A stretch of DNA of 20,185 nucleotides from Gallionella sp. UBA4121 (GCA_002381565.1 DFWZ01000059.1:68798-88982), one strand, 5' to 3'; positions 1-8,674 are shown, counted from the first letter of the stretch. Notes: a model not told the origin generated them from the sequence alone. Numbers and translations: made by a program.

Positions 1-2925
1 CTGGCCGAACAGCGTGCAGAAAAAATCAGTGCCGAGGCACAAGCCCGGGCACTGGCTGTAGTCGAAGAAAAGAACAAGTTGGCAGCCGAAGTGGCCAGAC
101 TGAAGGCACAGGCTGAAGTGGCAGCCCAAGCCCGTGCCGAAGCTGACGGGCTGGCAAAACGGGAAGCAGAAGCTGCGCGTATCAAAGCCGAACAGGAGGC
201 CAGCCGTGTCCGTGAAGAAGTGGAGCTGGCCAGGCAGCGTGCCGCTGATGAAGCACGCGCACGTCTCGATGCCGAGCGCAGTGCAGCCGAGGCCGCACGT
301 GTACAGGCCGAGACGGAAGCTGCGAGAATAAAAGCCGAGGCAGAAGCGGCAGAACAAGCCCGCACACAAGCCGAGCAGCTTGCCCGTGAACTTGCCGCGC
401 AAGTCAAGGCTGTACAGGATGCGGCACTCACTGGGCCGGAACACGAAGCCGGGCAGGCCGCACATGAAGAAGCGAATGAATCGGAATCCGCCGATACGAT
501 GCCGTACGATGACGCCCAGACGAGTGCTGAAATGCTGGCCTCGGTTGTCAGGTTGAATGCGAAACATGCAGCGCTTGAGGAAAGCGTTTTTGCGGTGCTG
601 GATGAGTCGGTAAAACGCTCGGCAGCGCAGGCAACACGTGAGCCGTGGGTGCTGAGGGAGGATGCTGCGGCAGGGGCAGCTCCACCGACGGAGCGCAGGG
701 TTACTGCGGCTGCGCTGCCAGGTTGCGACAGTCGGGGAGGAAACAACGGTGTTCCTGTCGTGGAAAGAAGAACGACTACCGCAGCGGTAGCATTTTTCGA
801 TATCGTGGGTTATACGAAACAGCCTGATAGCCGACAGCTTGAATTAAAGCAACGGTTCAGCCAGTTTCTGACTGACAGCTTGGCGCCACTCGCTTCAGGC
901 GAACGAATTATTCTGGACACGGGCGACGGCGCTGCGATCGGGTTTTTGCAACATCCTACCGATGCGCTGGAATCGGCGGTGCATTTTCGCGCGAGCCTGC
1001 TAGCCAATAAGCATGACGATTACCTGCGGGTGCGTATTGGCATACATCTGGGCCCGGTCAGTCTGGTCAAGGATATGAATGGGCAGATCAACATGCTGGG
1101 TGATGGCATCAACAGCGCGCAGCGCGTGATGAGCTTTGCCGGACAGAATCAAATCTACGTTTCTCGTGCCTATTTTGATTTTGTGTCCAGTTTGAGCGAT
1201 GAATATGACGATCTGTTCCGCTATCGCGGTTCGCAACAGGATAAGCATGGGCGTGAACATCAGGTTTATGAATTGCTCAATCGTGAAGGGGCTGCGGATG
1301 AAATGATTCCGTTACAACAGGACCAGTCACCCGATAAGCTGGCTGACTTTAATTTTGAGGCGTTTGATGTGCCGGGCTTGCCTCGGGCAGAACAGAACGC
1401 GCCACAGAGTCAGCAGCGTCAAACGGCAGAGACGTCGCAGCTGGATGCTGACGAGCAACTGCTCATGGATACCATCGCGTTGGGGCAGCTGGAGCCTGTC
1501 AAAGCTGAACCTGTCAGTCAGGAAGATTCAGGCCGTACGGTTGTTGAAGAACAAACTGATACCTATTCGGAAGAAGAAGCGCTGCAACTGGCTGATGCGC
1601 AGGCAAAAAAATGGCAGGAAGCGGCGCAGCGGGCGGCAGAGCTTGCCAGCAGCGCCACGCAGAATGTTTTTCAGCAACCCGTCAAAGCCGTACCCGTAGC
1701 GCCCGCAGTCGCGAAACCGCGCCGCAAGCCTGTGCCCTGGGGCAAACTGGCTGCGGGACTGTTTGTATTGATCGTGGCAGCATTATTTGTTGTGCCCGCC
1801 GTGCTGCCTATGCAAAATTATCTGGCAAATATGGAGCGGCTGATAGGCTCAAAATTGCAGCAGCCGGTGCACATAGCACGCCTGTCCGGACGCATCCTGC
1901 CCGCGCCGCGACTGGTGCTGAGTGATGTATCCATTGGTGATACGAGGCAAATTCAGGTGCGTCAGGCGCAGGTGAATTTTTCCTTCGCAGCCTTGTTTGG
2001 GCAGGTCAAACCCGTAGCCAGTCTCAATCTCGATGGCGTAGAGGTCAAGGGCACGGCATTGCCGCAGGTATCCGGCTGGCTGCAACAGGTGGCCGCCAGC
2101 CAGGAATATCCCGTCGCACGTATTACACTTGCGCAAGGAAAACTGGACGCAGACGGGGTGGAATTGCCGGACATCGACGGCGAGTTGAATTTCGATCCTG
2201 CGGGCAAGTTTACACAAGCCCGTTTGAATGCCATCGGGCACAAGCTTGCGCTGGACATTCGTGTTACAGAGGCACAAAAACTGGCACTATCCGTCACGCT
2301 GCGTGACAGTGCGCTGCCGTCGTTGCCGAACTGGGTGTTTGATGAGTTCAGGGCGACGGGTGAATTAACCCGCGACGAGTTGCGTATTGCTGACTTCGAT
2401 AGCCGAATCAGGGGTGGGGTGCTGACAGGGGACGCGCGCATAAACTGGCGCGCCGGCTGGCGTGTACAGGGCGCGCTGGTGGCAAAAGCCATTCCCTTGC
2501 AGAATGTCAGCAAGTTGCTGACCGGCGATATGGATGGCTCGGCACATTTTCAGATGCAGGCGGCAAAGTTGTCCAGGCTGGCCGATGCGGCGGTGCTCAC
2601 CGGCGTTTTCAGCGTCAGGAAGGGGATCATCGGCGGCGTTGATATCATTCAAACCACTCGTTTGCATAGCCGGGAAAGCCTGCCGGGCGGCAGAACATAC
2701 TTCGATGAATTGAGTGGCGAATTGCTTTATGCCAACGACAGCTATCGGTTCAGCCAGCTCAATATACGTGACAGCGTGTTTCAGGCCGTTGGCGCGCTGA
2801 CGATAGCAGGGCAGGCGCTGTCGGGGCATCTCTCGGCTGACCTGAAGATGCGTGCCGGGATGGGTACGACTGCACTGCAAGTCTCCGGCACCACCGAAAG
2901 TCCCACTTTGCAGGTCGCGCGCTAG
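1..2925 (+). CDS. Coiled-coil / class III nucleotidyl cyclase / TM / AsmA-like fusion protein (5' partial)
   Basis: The frame is open from base 1 to the TAG at 2923-2925, so the start lies outside the window; the first in-window start-like codon (TTG at 79) is not a likely true start. Numbering from base 1, residues 1 to about 140 are an Ala/Glu/Arg-rich coiled coil with repeated EAARIKAE units. Residues about 260-400 match a class III cyclase homology domain: FFDIVGYT (metal Asp267), LDTGDG (metal Asp309), and the transition-state pair Asn371 and Arg375 in INSAQRV. The usual substrate-selecting Lys and Asp appear to be replaced by Leu305 and Asn364, so the nucleotide cannot be predicted. After a Gln/Glu-rich linker comes one hydrophobic helix (about 583-603), then about 370 residues resembling the AsmA family (envelope, periplasmic side). 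Inferred topology: cyclase in the cytoplasm, AsmA-like part in the periplasm. Domain calls are by eye; cyclase activity is unproven. Confidence 0.8.
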   Translation: MAEQRAEKISAEAQARALAVVEEKNKLAAEVARLKAQAEVAAQARAEADGLAKREAEAARIKAEQEASRVREEVELARQRAADEARARLDAERSAAEAARVQAETEAARIKAEAEAAEQARTQAEQLARELAAQVKAVQDAALTGPEHEAGQAAHEEANESESADTMPYDDAQTSAEMLASVVRLNAKHAALEESVFAVLDESVKRSAAQATREPWVLREDAAAGAAPPTERRVTAAALPGCDSRGGNNGVPVVERRTTTAAVAFFDIVGYTKQPDSRQLELKQRFSQFLTDSLAPLASGERIILDTGDGAAIGFLQHPTDALESAVHFRASLLANKHDDYLRVRIGIHLGPVSLVKDMNGQINMLGDGINSAQRVMSFAGQNQIYVSRAYFDFVSSLSDEYDDLFRYRGSQQDKHGREHQVYELLNREGAADEMIPLQQDQSPDKLADFNFEAFDVPGLPRAEQNAPQSQQRQTAETSQLDADEQLLMDTIALGQLEPVKAEPVSQEDSGRTVVEEQTDTYSEEEALQLADAQAKKWQEAAQRAAELASSATQNVFQQPVKAVPVAPAVAKPRRKPVPWGKLAAGLFVLIVAALFVVPAVLPMQNYLANMERLIGSKLQQPVHIARLSGRILPAPRLVLSDVSIGDTRQIQVRQAQVNFSFAALFGQVKPVASLNLDGVEVKGTALPQVSGWLQQVAASQEYPVARITLAQGKLDADGVELPDIDGELNFDPAGKFTQARLNAIGHKLALDIRVTEAQKLALSVTLRDSALPSLPNWVFDEFRATGELTRDELRIADFDSRIRGGVLTGDARINWRAGWRVQGALVAKAIPLQNVSKLLTGDMDGSAHFQMQAAKLSRLADAAVLTGVFSVRKGIIGGVDIIQTTRLHSRESLPGGRTYFDELSGELLYANDSYRFSQLNIRDSVFQAVGALTIAGQALSGHLSADLKMRAGMGTTALQVSGTTESPTLQVAR

Positions 2926-2954
2926 CCGGCAGCACTGTCCGGTTGGACGGATGA

Positions 2955-4658
2955 TTACCGGTCAAAGCGGTAGTCGTCCGCCGCATACAGCTGCCAGCCG
3001 CCATTGCCGTCGAGTTCCAGCACCTGTGGGTGATATTTTAGAATGGAACTGCGATGACCGACGCTGATCAGCGTCGTGGCGCTGCCCGCCAACTGCCGAT
3101 ACAGGCTGTCCTCGTTGGCAATATCCAGTGCGCTGGTCGCTTCATCGAGGATGGCGTAGCGGGGGGCTGCGAGCAGTACGCGGGCAAAGGCGACGCGCTG
3201 CTGCTCGCCCACCGACAGCACTTTTGCCCAGTCCAGCTCGGTATCCAGGCCGCCAAACCGGGTGGCGATGTCGGGCAGATTGACCCGCTCCAGCAAACGC
3301 AGAAGTTCCTCATCTGCTATCACCCTATCCTGCTTCGGGTACAGTAACTGGTAGCGCAAGCTGCCCAGCAGCATATAGGGCCGTTGCGGCAGAAACAGCA
3401 TCTCACCGGTATCCGGCCTGACGATGCGCCCGCTGCCGGAGCGCCACAGACCGGCAATGGCGCGCAACAACGAGCTTTTTCCGCAACCGCTGGCGCCCAC
3501 GATCATCAACCCCCTGCCGGGGTTGATCGCAAGGGTCAGGTCTCTGATCAGGGTTCTCTCATGGTCAGGCGTTAGCAAGGTCAGGTTTTCGATGGACAGA
3601 TGGGTATCTTCCAGTAAATCGATGTTATCCCCGGCTTTCGGTAAGGTGCCGTCCCGCCCCGCGAGGAATCTGGCGAAGCTGTCGAGACGATCGATCCCTG
3701 CAGCAAATCTGCTTAGGCTTTCGAAATTATCCACGATCACCGTCAGCGCGCTCAATATCGCCGCAAAAGCGCCCGCCGCCTGGATCGCCCGCCCGACTTC
3801 CAGTTCTCCTGATAACACCCGGCCGGCGATGATTGCGCTGGGCAGGATGATGGTCATGAAACTGTAGCCATACTGGAACAGGTTCAGATTCAGCTGCGCC
3901 CTGATGAGTCTGTTGTAATTTCTGAAGGCCTCATTGAAACGCTGGCCGATCTGCCATGACTCCTGTGCTTCGCCGCGATAGAAGGCAATGGCTTCGGCGT
4001 TCTCGCGTATGCGCACCAGGCTGAAGCGGAAATTGGCTTCGCGTTTGAGTTGGTAAAAGTTGACCCCGATCAACACTTTCCCGAATACCAGCACCGTGAC
4101 CGCCGTGCCGGCAATCGCATAAATGATCAGAAAAAACACCAGCTCTGTGGAAATCGACCAGAGCACGCCGGAGAAAGCCACCAGCTGCAGCAGTGCGCCA
4201 ATCAGCACCAGCAGGAAATAGAGGGATTTCTGGGTGAAGGTATTGATGTCTTCGGCAATACGCTGATCCGGGTTGTCGATCTCGGTGCTGGAATTGAGTT
4301 CGTAATAAGCCCGATTGCCAAAATAGCTGTTCAGAAAGTTCCGGGTCAGCCAGCGCCGCCAGTAAATACCGAGCTTGTCGCGCACATAGTAGTAAAACGC
4401 ATAAATCGGTACGGCTGCGATCAGGATGGCGAGACACTCTTTGATGGAAGTCCAGAACCTGTCCGCGTCTCTTGCCGCCAGTGCCGAGGTGAATTCCCCC
4501 GTCAGCTGGTTGAACAGCACGGCGAATCCCGTTTGCCCCAGCAACAACAGCACCAGCAACATAAGCAGCCCACGGGCTTGCCACCTTTCTTCCCGGAACC
4601 AGTAGGGTGCCGCGATTGCGCTGAAGCGCTGCCACAGGTGACGATCAAAGTTGATCAT
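2955..4658 (-). CDS. SbmA/BacA-YddA-type ABC transporter, fused permease and ATPase
   Basis: A 567-residue half-transporter with an N-terminal membrane domain of about six helices (first around residues 30-50) and a C-terminal ATPase. The ATPase has a Walker A motif GASGCGKSS at about 388-396, signature LSVGEQQR from 481, Walker B ILDEATSALD with Asp505-Glu506, and the H-loop SVGHR. LSVGEQQ in place of LSGGQ, together with the length, fits the family of E. coli YddA and the ATPase-fused relatives of SbmA/BacA. Some of these are annotated as vitamin B12, bleomycin or antimicrobial-peptide transporters; the substrate here is unknown. It would act as a homodimer in the inner membrane. It starts at ATG 4658 with only a weak Shine-Dalgarno and ends 29 nt from the convergent cyclase-AsmA gene. 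It lies about 190 nt downstream of the aminotransferase gene, with no clear promoter of its own. Confidence 0.87.
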   Translation of the reverse strand: MINFDRHLWQRFSAIAAPYWFREERWQARGLLMLLVLLLLGQTGFAVLFNQLTGEFTSALAARDADRFWTSIKECLAILIAAVPIYAFYYYVRDKLGIYWRRWLTRNFLNSYFGNRAYYELNSSTEIDNPDQRIAEDINTFTQKSLYFLLVLIGALLQLVAFSGVLWSISTELVFFLIIYAIAGTAVTVLVFGKVLIGVNFYQLKREANFRFSLVRIRENAEAIAFYRGEAQESWQIGQRFNEAFRNYNRLIRAQLNLNLFQYGYSFMTIILPSAIIAGRVLSGELEVGRAIQAAGAFAAILSALTVIVDNFESLSRFAAGIDRLDSFARFLAGRDGTLPKAGDNIDLLEDTHLSIENLTLLTPDHERTLIRDLTLAINPGRGLMIVGASGCGKSSLLRAIAGLWRSGSGRIVRPDTGEMLFLPQRPYMLLGSLRYQLLYPKQDRVIADEELLRLLERVNLPDIATRFGGLDTELDWAKVLSVGEQQRVAFARVLLAAPRYAILDEATSALDIANEDSLYRQLAGSATTLISVGHRSSILKYHPQVLELDGNGGWQLYAADDYRFDR

Positions 4659-4800
4659 AGCTTGCGGGATCGGTTCGCCCGCGCTCCAGCCCTGTCAAAG
4701 GCAACGCATTTTCCGGTAAGGCTGACGTGCCGGTGAACCCCGGCATGTCGTGAACTGTCGCGATACGCAGAAGGGCCGCGGTCAGGTTTGAGGCCAGCAT
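4645..4800 (-). CDS. Possible small ORF overlapping the start of the YddA-type transporter (51 aa)
   Basis: An ATG at 4800 opens a 51-codon frame starting MLASNLTAALLRIATVHDMP. It ends at TGA 4645-4647, 14 nt inside the transporter gene. The same frame stays open further upstream, across the whole gap to the end of the aminotransferase gene. I recognise no family, see no Shine-Dalgarno before the ATG, and chance is a fair explanation in moderately GC-rich DNA. It could be a short leader peptide coupled to the transporter, or nothing. Confidence 0.2.
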   Translation of the reverse strand: MLASNLTAALLRIATVHDMPGFTGTSALPENALPLTGLERGRTDPASYDQL

Positions 4801-4850
4801 TTTTTCTATAGAGTTGCGTCTTAAGTCACCGCGGACAATGATGTCGGAGA
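4659..4850. other. Gap between aminotransferase and YddA-type transporter genes
   Basis: These 192 bases hold most of the doubtful 51-codon frame and one small hairpin. The hairpin has arms TGCCGG (4728-4733) and CCGGCA (4740-4745) with a 6-nt loop. No T-tract follows on either strand, so it is not an intrinsic terminator. No convincing promoter for the transporter was found. Confidence 0.5.
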
Positions 4851-6044
4851 TCAGCTCAGCGCCTTCTTGATGCGCTCTAGCGCTTTCGTGAGGTTTTCCA
4901 TCGAGGTGGCGAACGACAGGCGGATGTAGCCTTCACTGCCGAATGCCGAACCCGGCACGACGGCCACACCGGCTTCCACCAGCAGATATTCGGACAATGC
5001 GATGTCGGTGGCCTGTGCAATGACACCCTTCCGATGCAGCGTGGCGATGGCGACTCTGGCATCGGGGAAGGCATAAAACGCACCGCCTGCCATGATGCAG
5101 GAGAGGCCCGGGATCTTGTTCAGCTCGCCCACCACGAATACATGACGTTCGCGGAACGCGCGCAGCATAGGGGCTATACAGTTCTGGTCGCCGTTGAGCG
5201 CCGCTTCAGCCGCTACCTGCGAAATGGAAGTCGGGTTGGAAGTGCTCTGCGACTGCACGTTTTCCATCGCGGTGATGATGTACTCGGGGCCTGCCGCATA
5301 GCCGATGCGCCAGCCGGTCATCGCATACGCCTTGGATACGCCGTTGAGCACCATGGTGCGCGGATACAGATCGGGGCAGGCATCCAGAATGTTGACGAAC
5401 CTGGCATCGGTCAGCGCGATGTGTTCATACATGTCGTCTGTGGCGATCAGGATGTCGGGATGTTTGCGCAGCACCTCGCCCAGCGCCTTAAGATCCTCCA
5501 GCGTGTATACCGCGCCGGAAGGATTGCTCGGGCTGTTGATGACCACCATTTTTGTTCTGGACGTGATGGCAGCTGCAAGTTGCGCCGGTGTGAGCTTGAA
5601 TCCCTGCTCGATACCCGCCTGCACGATGACGGGTTTGCCCTCGGCGATGATCACGATGTCGGGATACGATACCCAGTAAGGCGCGGGAACGATCACTTCA
5701 TCGCCCGGGTTGATCACGGCCAGCGCCAGGTTGAAGAAACTTTGCTTGCCGCCGCAGGAAACCAGAATCTGCTTCGCGGTGTAGTCAAGATTGTTGTCGC
5801 GCTTGAACTTGGCGATGATGGCGGCTTTCAGGGAAGGCGTGCCGCCCACCGCAGTATATTTGGTGAAGCCTGCATTGATGGCAGCGATGGCGGCATCCTT
5901 GATGTGCTGGGGAGTGTCGAAATCCGGTTCACCTGCGCCCAGCCCTATGATGTCGCGGCCTTCCGCCTTGAGTTTCGCTGCGCGCGCCGTGACGGCAAGA
6001 GTGGGGGAAGGCTTGATGGCTTGAACGCGCTTGGACAGGGACAC
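4851..6044 (-). CDS. aspC: Pyridoxal-phosphate aminotransferase, class I (aspartate aminotransferase type)
   Basis: A 397-residue fold-type I PLP enzyme. It transfers an amino group between aspartate (or a related amino acid) and 2-oxoglutarate in the cytoplasm. Visible marks are GLGAGEPDFDTP near the N-terminus, the YTAVGGTPSLK substrate-loop region, NSPSNPSG, the PLP-binding lysine Lys238 in NGVSKAYAMTGWRIGY, and a C-terminal RLSFA arginine motif. These and the length fit the class Ib aspartate aminotransferases, some of which also act on prephenate; specificity cannot be settled here. The start is GTG at 6044 with Shine-Dalgarno AAGGAA nine nucleotides or so upstream. It follows the last pump permease by 77 nt and has its own -10 box in that gap, so it can be transcribed separately. 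Confidence 0.93.
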   Translation of the reverse strand: MSLSKRVQAIKPSPTLAVTARAAKLKAEGRDIIGLGAGEPDFDTPQHIKDAAIAAINAGFTKYTAVGGTPSLKAAIIAKFKRDNNLDYTAKQILVSCGGKQSFFNLALAVINPGDEVIVPAPYWVSYPDIVIIAEGKPVIVQAGIEQGFKLTPAQLAAAITSRTKMVVINSPSNPSGAVYTLEDLKALGEVLRKHPDILIATDDMYEHIALTDARFVNILDACPDLYPRTMVLNGVSKAYAMTGWRIGYAAGPEYIITAMENVQSQSTSNPTSISQVAAEAALNGDQNCIAPMLRAFRERHVFVVGELNKIPGLSCIMAGGAFYAFPDARVAIATLHRKGVIAQATDIALSEYLLVEAGVAVVPGSAFGSEGYIRLSFATSMENLTKALERIKKALS

Positions 6045-6073
6045 GATATATTTCCTTGGAATATGAGCTTGGA

Positions 6074-6079
6074 ATTATA
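6074..6079 (-). promoter_or_regulatory. -10 box of the aminotransferase promoter
   Basis: A perfect TATAAT on the minus strand lies about 30 nt upstream of the GTG start. No good -35 box is visible at 16-18 nt spacing, so the assignment rests on the -10 and its position in the 77-nt gap. Confidence 0.4.
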
Positions 6080-6121
6080 CACCCAGCTACTTGCCACTTT
6101 CCACTTGCTGCGCCCTGTTTT

Positions 6122-7321
6122 CTATTCCGTATGTAACGCTTCCACCGGGTCCAGTTTTGCCGCGCGTCGGGCGGGTATCACGCCAGCAGCCAGGCCGATG
6201 CTGATCGCACTCAGTTCGGCCAGCCCGGCAAACAGCCAGGGCGTATGCACCGGGAGCGCCGGGATGAGCAGGTGTAACCCCTGGGCGATGCCGACGCCTA
6301 ACGCTAATCCTGCCAGTCCTCCCAGTGCGGATAGCAATATAGCCTCGCCCAGGAACAACGTCAGTACCTGATTTTCACGTGCACCCAGTGCGCGCAGCAG
6401 GCCGATTTCGGCGGTGCGCTCGGTGACCGCCATGGTCATGATGGTGAGGATGCCGACGCCGCCCACCAGCAGTGAGATTCCGCCCAAAGCGCCGACTGCG
6501 AAGGTGATCACATCCAGCACCGAGCCCAGCACTTCGAGCGCCTTTTCCTGCGGGACCAGCGTGAAGTCTTCACGCCCGTGGCGTTCTTTCAGCAGCGCGG
6601 TGATGGAACGCAGCACGCCTTGCAGATCGGCGCTGGATTTGTAGCTCAAATGGATTTCCATCAGCCCCGGACGGTTGAACAGTTCCAGCGCACGTGCGGC
6701 GGGAATATACACGGTATCGTCCAGATCGAAGCCCAGCATCTGTCCTTTCGTTTCCATCACGCCGATCACCCGGTAGCGCTGGCTGCCGACGCGCAGGTAA
6801 CTGCCGAGCGGGTTCTGCCCAGCGAACAGTTCCTGACGCACCTTGGAACCCAACACCACCAGCGCGCGCGCCTGGCTCGGATCTTCATCCGGCAGGAAAC
6901 TGCCCGTCTGCACACGGCTTGCCATCACCCTGGGGAGATCGTGCCCCCCCCCGATTACCATGGTGCGGCGGGTCTTGCCGTTAAAGCGCACCTCGGCATT
7001 GCCCGACACGCTGGGATCGACATACTCGACATTCGGCAAATGGCGCAAGGCCTGTGCATCCTCGATGGAAATCGTCCTGACTGAACCGAAGATGCCCACA
7101 TTTCCGCCCTGCGTCTGGGCACGGCCGGGCTGGATAGAGATCAGGTTGGTGCCGAACTGGGAAAATTCAGCCAGCACGAACTGGTGCAGCCCTTCGCCAA
7201 TGGAGGTGAGCAGGATTACCGCCGTGATGCCGACAGCTATCCCTAATCCTGTCAGGAAACTGCGCATCCGGTAGGCCAGGAAGCTCGATGTGGTGAGGCG
7301 GATCAGGTCAGGAAGCAGCAT
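6122..7321 (-). CDS. MacB/FtsX-type ABC transporter permease (second permease)
   Basis: A 399-residue integral membrane protein with the MacB layout. There is an N-terminal helix (MRSFLTGLGIAVGITAVILL), a large periplasmic MacB-core domain, and three C-terminal helices ending in the conserved PARRAAKLDPVEALHTE tail typical of the FtsX family. I chose ATG 7321 because AGGGG precedes it by 6 nt and the protein then begins MLLPDLIRL like its neighbour. The open frame extends 32 codons further upstream, but that part is repeat-derived sequence. It lacks an ATPase domain and should pair with the separate ATPase at 8853-9524. It contains a run of nine G in the coding strand (6944-6952) encoding Gly-Gly-Gly. 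Confidence 0.9.
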   Translation of the reverse strand: MLLPDLIRLTTSSFLAYRMRSFLTGLGIAVGITAVILLTSIGEGLHQFVLAEFSQFGTNLISIQPGRAQTQGGNVGIFGSVRTISIEDAQALRHLPNVEYVDPSVSGNAEVRFNGKTRRTMVIGGGHDLPRVMASRVQTGSFLPDEDPSQARALVVLGSKVRQELFAGQNPLGSYLRVGSQRYRVIGVMETKGQMLGFDLDDTVYIPAARALELFNRPGLMEIHLSYKSSADLQGVLRSITALLKERHGREDFTLVPQEKALEVLGSVLDVITFAVGALGGISLLVGGVGILTIMTMAVTERTAEIGLLRALGARENQVLTLFLGEAILLSALGGLAGLALGVGIAQGLHLLIPALPVHTPWLFAGLAELSAISIGLAAGVIPARRAAKLDPVEALHTE

Positions 7322-7465
7322 TGAATACCCCTGAGAAGCGTAGCGAGCGGTTCGGGAGCAAGGCGCACGGAGCGCAGCGAACGAGACATACCGATTGGGT
7401 AGGCAAGGAGCGAGCACCGCGCAACGCAGCTATCAAACCGCGCAGTAGGTTATCAGTGGTATGCA
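7322..7465. repeat. Intergenic repeat of the GCTCGCT / TTCGCTGCGCTC type
   Basis: The 144-nt gap between the two permease genes holds, from about 7330 to 7440, a run of related short motifs. On the minus strand these include TGCTCGCTCCTTGCC, TTCGCTGCGCTCCGTGCGCC and CCGCTCGCTACGCTTC. Short inverted ends GCGGTT (near 7349) and AACCGC (near 7436) are also present. Such sequence resembles dispersed intergenic repeats found in several betaproteobacteria; that is from memory and unverified. Its translation gives the Ala/Arg/Cys-rich peptide commonly seen in spurious ORFs. Confidence 0.5.
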
Positions 7466-8674
7466 TCATTTTCCTGCCAGCGCGGTCACAGGATCCAGCC
7501 TTGCCGCACGGCGCGCGGGCCAGACACTGAATAAAATTCCGGTGGTAAGCGATGTGGTTATCGCTGCCAGCACTGCCCACCAGGGGGCTGTGACCGGCAG
7601 CGACGGATAAAGCTTTGCTATCACCAGCACACCCGCCTCGCCCAGTATCAGGCCGACTGCGCTGCCGATACCCGACAATAATACGGCCTCAGTGAAAAAC
7701 AGCTTGCGGATCTGATAGGCGGGTGCGCCCAGCGCCTTGAGCAGGCCGATTTCCTGGACGCGTTGCGAGACGGCGATCAGCATCACGTTCATGATGAGTA
7801 TTCCTGCCACGGCAAGGCTGATCGCGGCGATGCCGCCGACGGCCAGCGTCAGCGCGCGCAGGATGCGGTCAAAGGTTGCCAGCACGGCGTCTTGCGTGAT
7901 GACCGTCACATCGCGTTCACCGTTGTGGCGGACGAGAAGGATGGACTCGGCGTCCGTCTTGGCCTGTGCGATTGCCTCGCGGTTTTTTGCCTCGACCAGA
8001 ATGCGGAACAGGCCTGAGGTATTGAACAGCATATGGGCTGCGGCGACCGGCACGATGACGATCTCGTCGGTATTAAAACCCATTGATTCGCCCTGGCTGG
8101 TCATGACGCCGATCACGCGAAAACGCCGGTCACCCAGTCTGACCCAGGCACCGACACCTGATGCATTGCCGAACAGTTCCCGGTTGATCTTGGCCCCCAG
8201 AACGCAGACGGATTCGCTCGAATGCATATCGCCTGCGGGCAGGAAGTTCCCGCGTCCAAGACTCATATGGCGTACCTCCAGCAGCTCGGCGGTGGAACCT
8301 AACACGACTACTTCGCGGTTGAGTGCGTCTTTGGAGATCTGCGACGAGCCTATGGTCAGCGGCGCAATGCGGGAGATTGCACGGCTCTTCAACAAGGCTT
8401 GCGCATCATCGAGGGAAAGTTCGCGCGGAATCTGGCCGAGCAACATGCCGGGTCCAATGCCGGCAGTTTCGCTGCGACCGGGAAACACCAGAACGAGATT
8501 GCTGCCCAATGATGAGAATTGGTTGATCACATAACAGCGTGCGCCCTCTCCCAGGGCTGTCAGCACGACCACTGCCGCTACGCCGATGGACATCGCCAGT
8601 ATCATCAGCAAGGTGCGTGCACGGCTGCCGCGCAGACTCGCTGAGGCAAACTGCACGACATCGATGAATCTCAT
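7466..8674 (-). CDS. MacB/FtsX-type ABC transporter permease (first permease)
   Basis: A 402-residue permease with the same plan as its downstream neighbour. It has an N-terminal helix (TLLMILAMSIGVAAVVVLTA), a periplasmic MacB-core region of about 220 residues, three C-terminal helices and the tail PARRAARLDPVTALAGK. The two permeases are clearly homologous but diverged, which suggests a heterodimeric membrane unit rather than a recent duplication. The start at ATG 8674 is well supported by GAGGAGG eight nucleotides upstream. The MacB family uses a mechanotransmission mechanism to push periplasmic substrates (macrolides, lipoproteins, peptides, siderophores) through an outer-membrane channel; the substrate here is unknown. 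A palindromic repeat separates it from the ATPase gene. Confidence 0.9.
   Translation of the reverse strand: MRFIDVVQFASASLRGSRARTLLMILAMSIGVAAVVVLTALGEGARCYVINQFSSLGSNLVLVFPGRSETAGIGPGMLLGQIPRELSLDDAQALLKSRAISRIAPLTIGSSQISKDALNREVVVLGSTAELLEVRHMSLGRGNFLPAGDMHSSESVCVLGAKINRELFGNASGVGAWVRLGDRRFRVIGVMTSQGESMGFNTDEIVIVPVAAAHMLFNTSGLFRILVEAKNREAIAQAKTDAESILLVRHNGERDVTVITQDAVLATFDRILRALTLAVGGIAAISLAVAGILIMNVMLIAVSQRVQEIGLLKALGAPAYQIRKLFFTEAVLLSGIGSAVGLILGEAGVLVIAKLYPSLPVTAPWWAVLAAITTSLTTGILFSVWPARRAARLDPVTALAGK

Noticed and set aside
2926..2954. Possible bidirectional terminator between the convergent genes
   Set aside because: Only a 4-bp CCGG repeat with a 9-nt loop and no T-tract; too weak to call.
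5034..6371. Long plus-strand open frame (445 codons) opposite the aminotransferase
   Set aside because: It is antisense to a clear PLP enzyme, has no recognisable domain, and its His/Arg/Gly-rich make-up is typical of a shadow frame.
7322..7417. 32-codon N-terminal extension of the second permease
   Set aside because: It is translated repeat sequence, whereas ATG 7321 has a proper ribosome-binding site and gives a normal MacB-type start.
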